Of a stretch of DNA of 64,000 nucleotides, positions 62,104 through 64,000 are shown piece after piece. The DNA is from Elmis aenea (Eukaryota > Arthropoda > Insecta > Coleoptera > Elmidae). A program made the translations under genes and the position numbers. The notes under the pieces are model-generated. The model had not been told where the DNA came from, made no database searches, and was given only the letters and a program-made list of their open reading frames with translations. Every line of letters starts with the position of its first letter. The first letter of the stretch is position 1. The stretch is taken from positions 57,746,108 to 57,810,107 of the forward strand of contig OX393577.1 in NCBI GenBank assembly GCA_947652605.1, given 5' to 3'.

Positions 62104-62934
62104 TACAGTTTACACAATCAGCTGCCAAAGTAATTTACATCGTTTAAGGAAGCGAATAAATTGTATAAGAATCAAAATTTTTATAATTCATGCATAACAT
62201 TATTTTATTTAAATTTTAATGAAAATCGCAAAACATTGATGCTATGTTTAATAAATGTAACATAATGTGTTTTTTGAATCACCTCGTATGTTTTTTGTTT
62301 AACCGTCATTAACGCTAATTTAAAAAAAATGAGCCAATTTAATTTCTATTTTTTTCTTGCGTTCAACACATTTAACCCTACACACGCATCCCTTAAAATC
62401 AACAATTCCAAAATTGGTAAAGGTCATGTTAAACACGAGTTGTTTATTGGCAGAATAAACAACTGAAATAATGATCGTGTGACAAGAACGACACACCCGT
62501 AATCAGTATTTGTTCGCACAAATCGTCATACTCAGCGCAATAATCTAACAATTTATGAACACACACGCATGCAAAAGTACAATTAGATAAACTGTAACGA
62601 CCGCGGAAACAACTCGGTTATGTAAATGAATTAGTTGACCGGTGTTTGCCCCGGCTTGTTTTATTGATATATGTTTTGAGGACGTTTTCGCCAAATCAAC
62701 AAATAACAAAGATGTTTAGGGAAATCGTCACAATTTTTACAATGAACATAAGTTACTTCCGGTTTTATTTAGTGACATAACTAAAACTCTTGAGCCCCTA
62801 TGAGTAAAACTGTCTAGACCCCCCTGATTTACAAAGCTCCAAACAAAGATAAAAAGCAAAACATGAAGAGTCCCAAAAGCCAACTTTTTGTGTAGTTCCA
62901 AAGACCATTTATCTACATAATATACAAACAGAAT
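62104..62934. other. Low-copy spacer, nothing assigned
   Basis: No recognised repeat except a lone ttaaccctacac motif at 62371. AT-rich; no coding signal. Confidence 0.5.
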
Positions 62935-63330
62935 TGGGATCTCGTAAACGGTAAGAGCTACAAAGAAGTTTAAAAAAGACAAATTTTTACCCTTTCTGAT
63001 GTTTTAATGTTTTAAAAAAATTCCATGGCACGCTAGATAATAAACAGAAATCAAAATGGACGTTTTTTTAAATCGTTAATAACTTTGTTATACATACTTG
63101 ATGGAACAAAAATATTTTTGGGAAAAAAGTTTTAGATTTTTTTACGCCCTGTAAAATGAAAACGTATTTGTTTCAATATTGTTTAAATTCTTAGATAAAT
63201 TACAAACGTGCATCTTTTTAAATGGAAATCATATGACCTCATGAAAAGCATTTTTTTCCTCTTTTCAAAAATTTATGGTATCTATAATGTATTAATTTTG
63301 ATATTAAGACTCAAACAAATGAAATTTATA
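62935..63330. mobile_element. Truncated copy of foldback family F2
   Basis: ggatctcgtaaacggtaaga through ttccatggcacgctagataa parallels the left part of 13358-13967. Both termini are lost. Confidence 0.65.
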
Positions 63331-63414
63331 AAAAACTACGCATGAAGCTATAGAGGGCCTTAATTTTAAACAATATTGAAAAAAATTAATGTTTTCATTT
63401 TACAGCGCGTAAAA

Positions 63415-64000
63415 ATATGTACTATCAGGTATGGTATAACCGAGTTATTCACGATTTAAAGATCAATCTCATTTTTATGTTTTTAGATGTGGCCCAGGCC
63501 TTCGATAAGGTCTCGCACAAAGGGCTTGTGTACAAATTAAATAAATTGCTACCGCAACAATATGCCACATTACTGAAATCATACATTTCCAATCGATTAT
63601 TTAGAATAAAACAAGAAGATGAGTATTCGGAGTTGAAGGATATCAGAGCTGGAGTACCGCAGGGCAGCGTCCTTGGGCCGATCCTCTATTTGCTCTATAC
63701 AGAATTAAAAACTGTGACTATTGCCACGTTCGCAGATGACACTGCAATCCTAGCAGTTGATAAGGACATAGAAGCCACGACAAATAAACTTCAGCTAGCC
63801 AGTGACCAGATATTCAATTGGACCAGGGTATGGAAGATAAAATTAAACGAGGTAAAATCAACTCACATTAATTTTACGAGCAAAAACATAAGGAATCCGT
63901 TGCCCATCACAATAAATGGTAATACTGTTGCTTACGAAAACACTGCAAAATATTTAGGAATAACACTAGACGCTAAACTAAGATGGAAGGAACACGTAAA
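63415..64000 (+). CDS. Jockey-clade LINE ORF2 reverse transcriptase, partial, runs off the window
   Basis: An open frame with no stop to base 64000. Upstream of the first Met (63477) it reads YQVWYNRVIHDLKIN, so the frame is 5'-truncated rather than starting there. Palm motifs counted from that Met: A, FLDVAQAFDKV (2-12) with catalytic Asp4; B, GVPQGSVLGPILY (59-71); C, FADD (85-88, at 63729-63740). Then YLGITLDAKLRWKEHV. This matches jockey elements. Compared with family members the segment between motifs B and C looks a few residues short. The youngest-looking LINE in the window; whether it is full length to the right cannot be seen. Its left edge abuts the F2 fragment. Confidence 0.9.

Overview
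AT-rich eukaryotic DNA, almost certainly from an insect. The evidence is one nine-exon, GT-AG spliced transporter gene of the SLC17 group that insects have expanded, jockey-type LINE fragments, and many short inverted-repeat transposons. A beetle is my guess, from the overall style of the repeats, but nothing here proves the order.

The only gene I can assemble with confidence runs on the + strand from 3031 to 47417. It encodes a 554-residue, 12-helix member of the major facilitator superfamily (anion/phosphate transporter, sialin-like, SLC17). All nine exons join in frame. The coding sequence is 1,665 bases in 44 kb; the rest is intron, and the introns are packed with mobile DNA.

Region by region: 1-2.5 kb is a set of nested elements (probable piggyBac-like shell, PIF/Harbinger-type MITE, a TTAA-flanked element and a 420-base palindrome). 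3.0-13.1 kb holds exons 1-4, a jockey LINE fragment, two hAT MITEs and two TA-flanked foldback elements. 13-19 kb (intron 4) holds a hAT MITE, foldbacks, two LINE fragments and a broken mariner-like transposase. 19.2-23.4 kb holds exons 5-7 and a foldback broken by a solo LTR. 23.4-33 kb (intron 7) holds an inverted partner of an intron 5 repeat, a hammerhead-like motif and more foldbacks. 33-47.1 kb (intron 8) holds exon 8, a piggyBac-like element, a LINE split by a foldback, a Helitron-like element and a MITE carrying the start of a transposase. 47.1-47.5 kb is the last exon and poly(A) signal.

Downstream, 47.5-64 kb has no confident host gene. It holds an exactly concentric 1.8 kb palindrome, a foldback with differing ends, a PIF/Harbinger element with transposase remnants that splits an unrecognised coding fossil, hAT elements nested in one another (one with a broken transposase and a 196-base tandem repeat), a palindromic element with 33-base arrays, and an open jockey LINE reverse transcriptase running off the window end.

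The dominant theme is foldback DNA. At least nine elements with the signature TA-CAGGGTG...CACCCTG-TA are near-complete inverted repeats of 0.14-1.8 kb, many inside introns of the one gene, so its pre-mRNA should form long hairpins. I saw no CRISPR array, tRNA, rRNA or operon.
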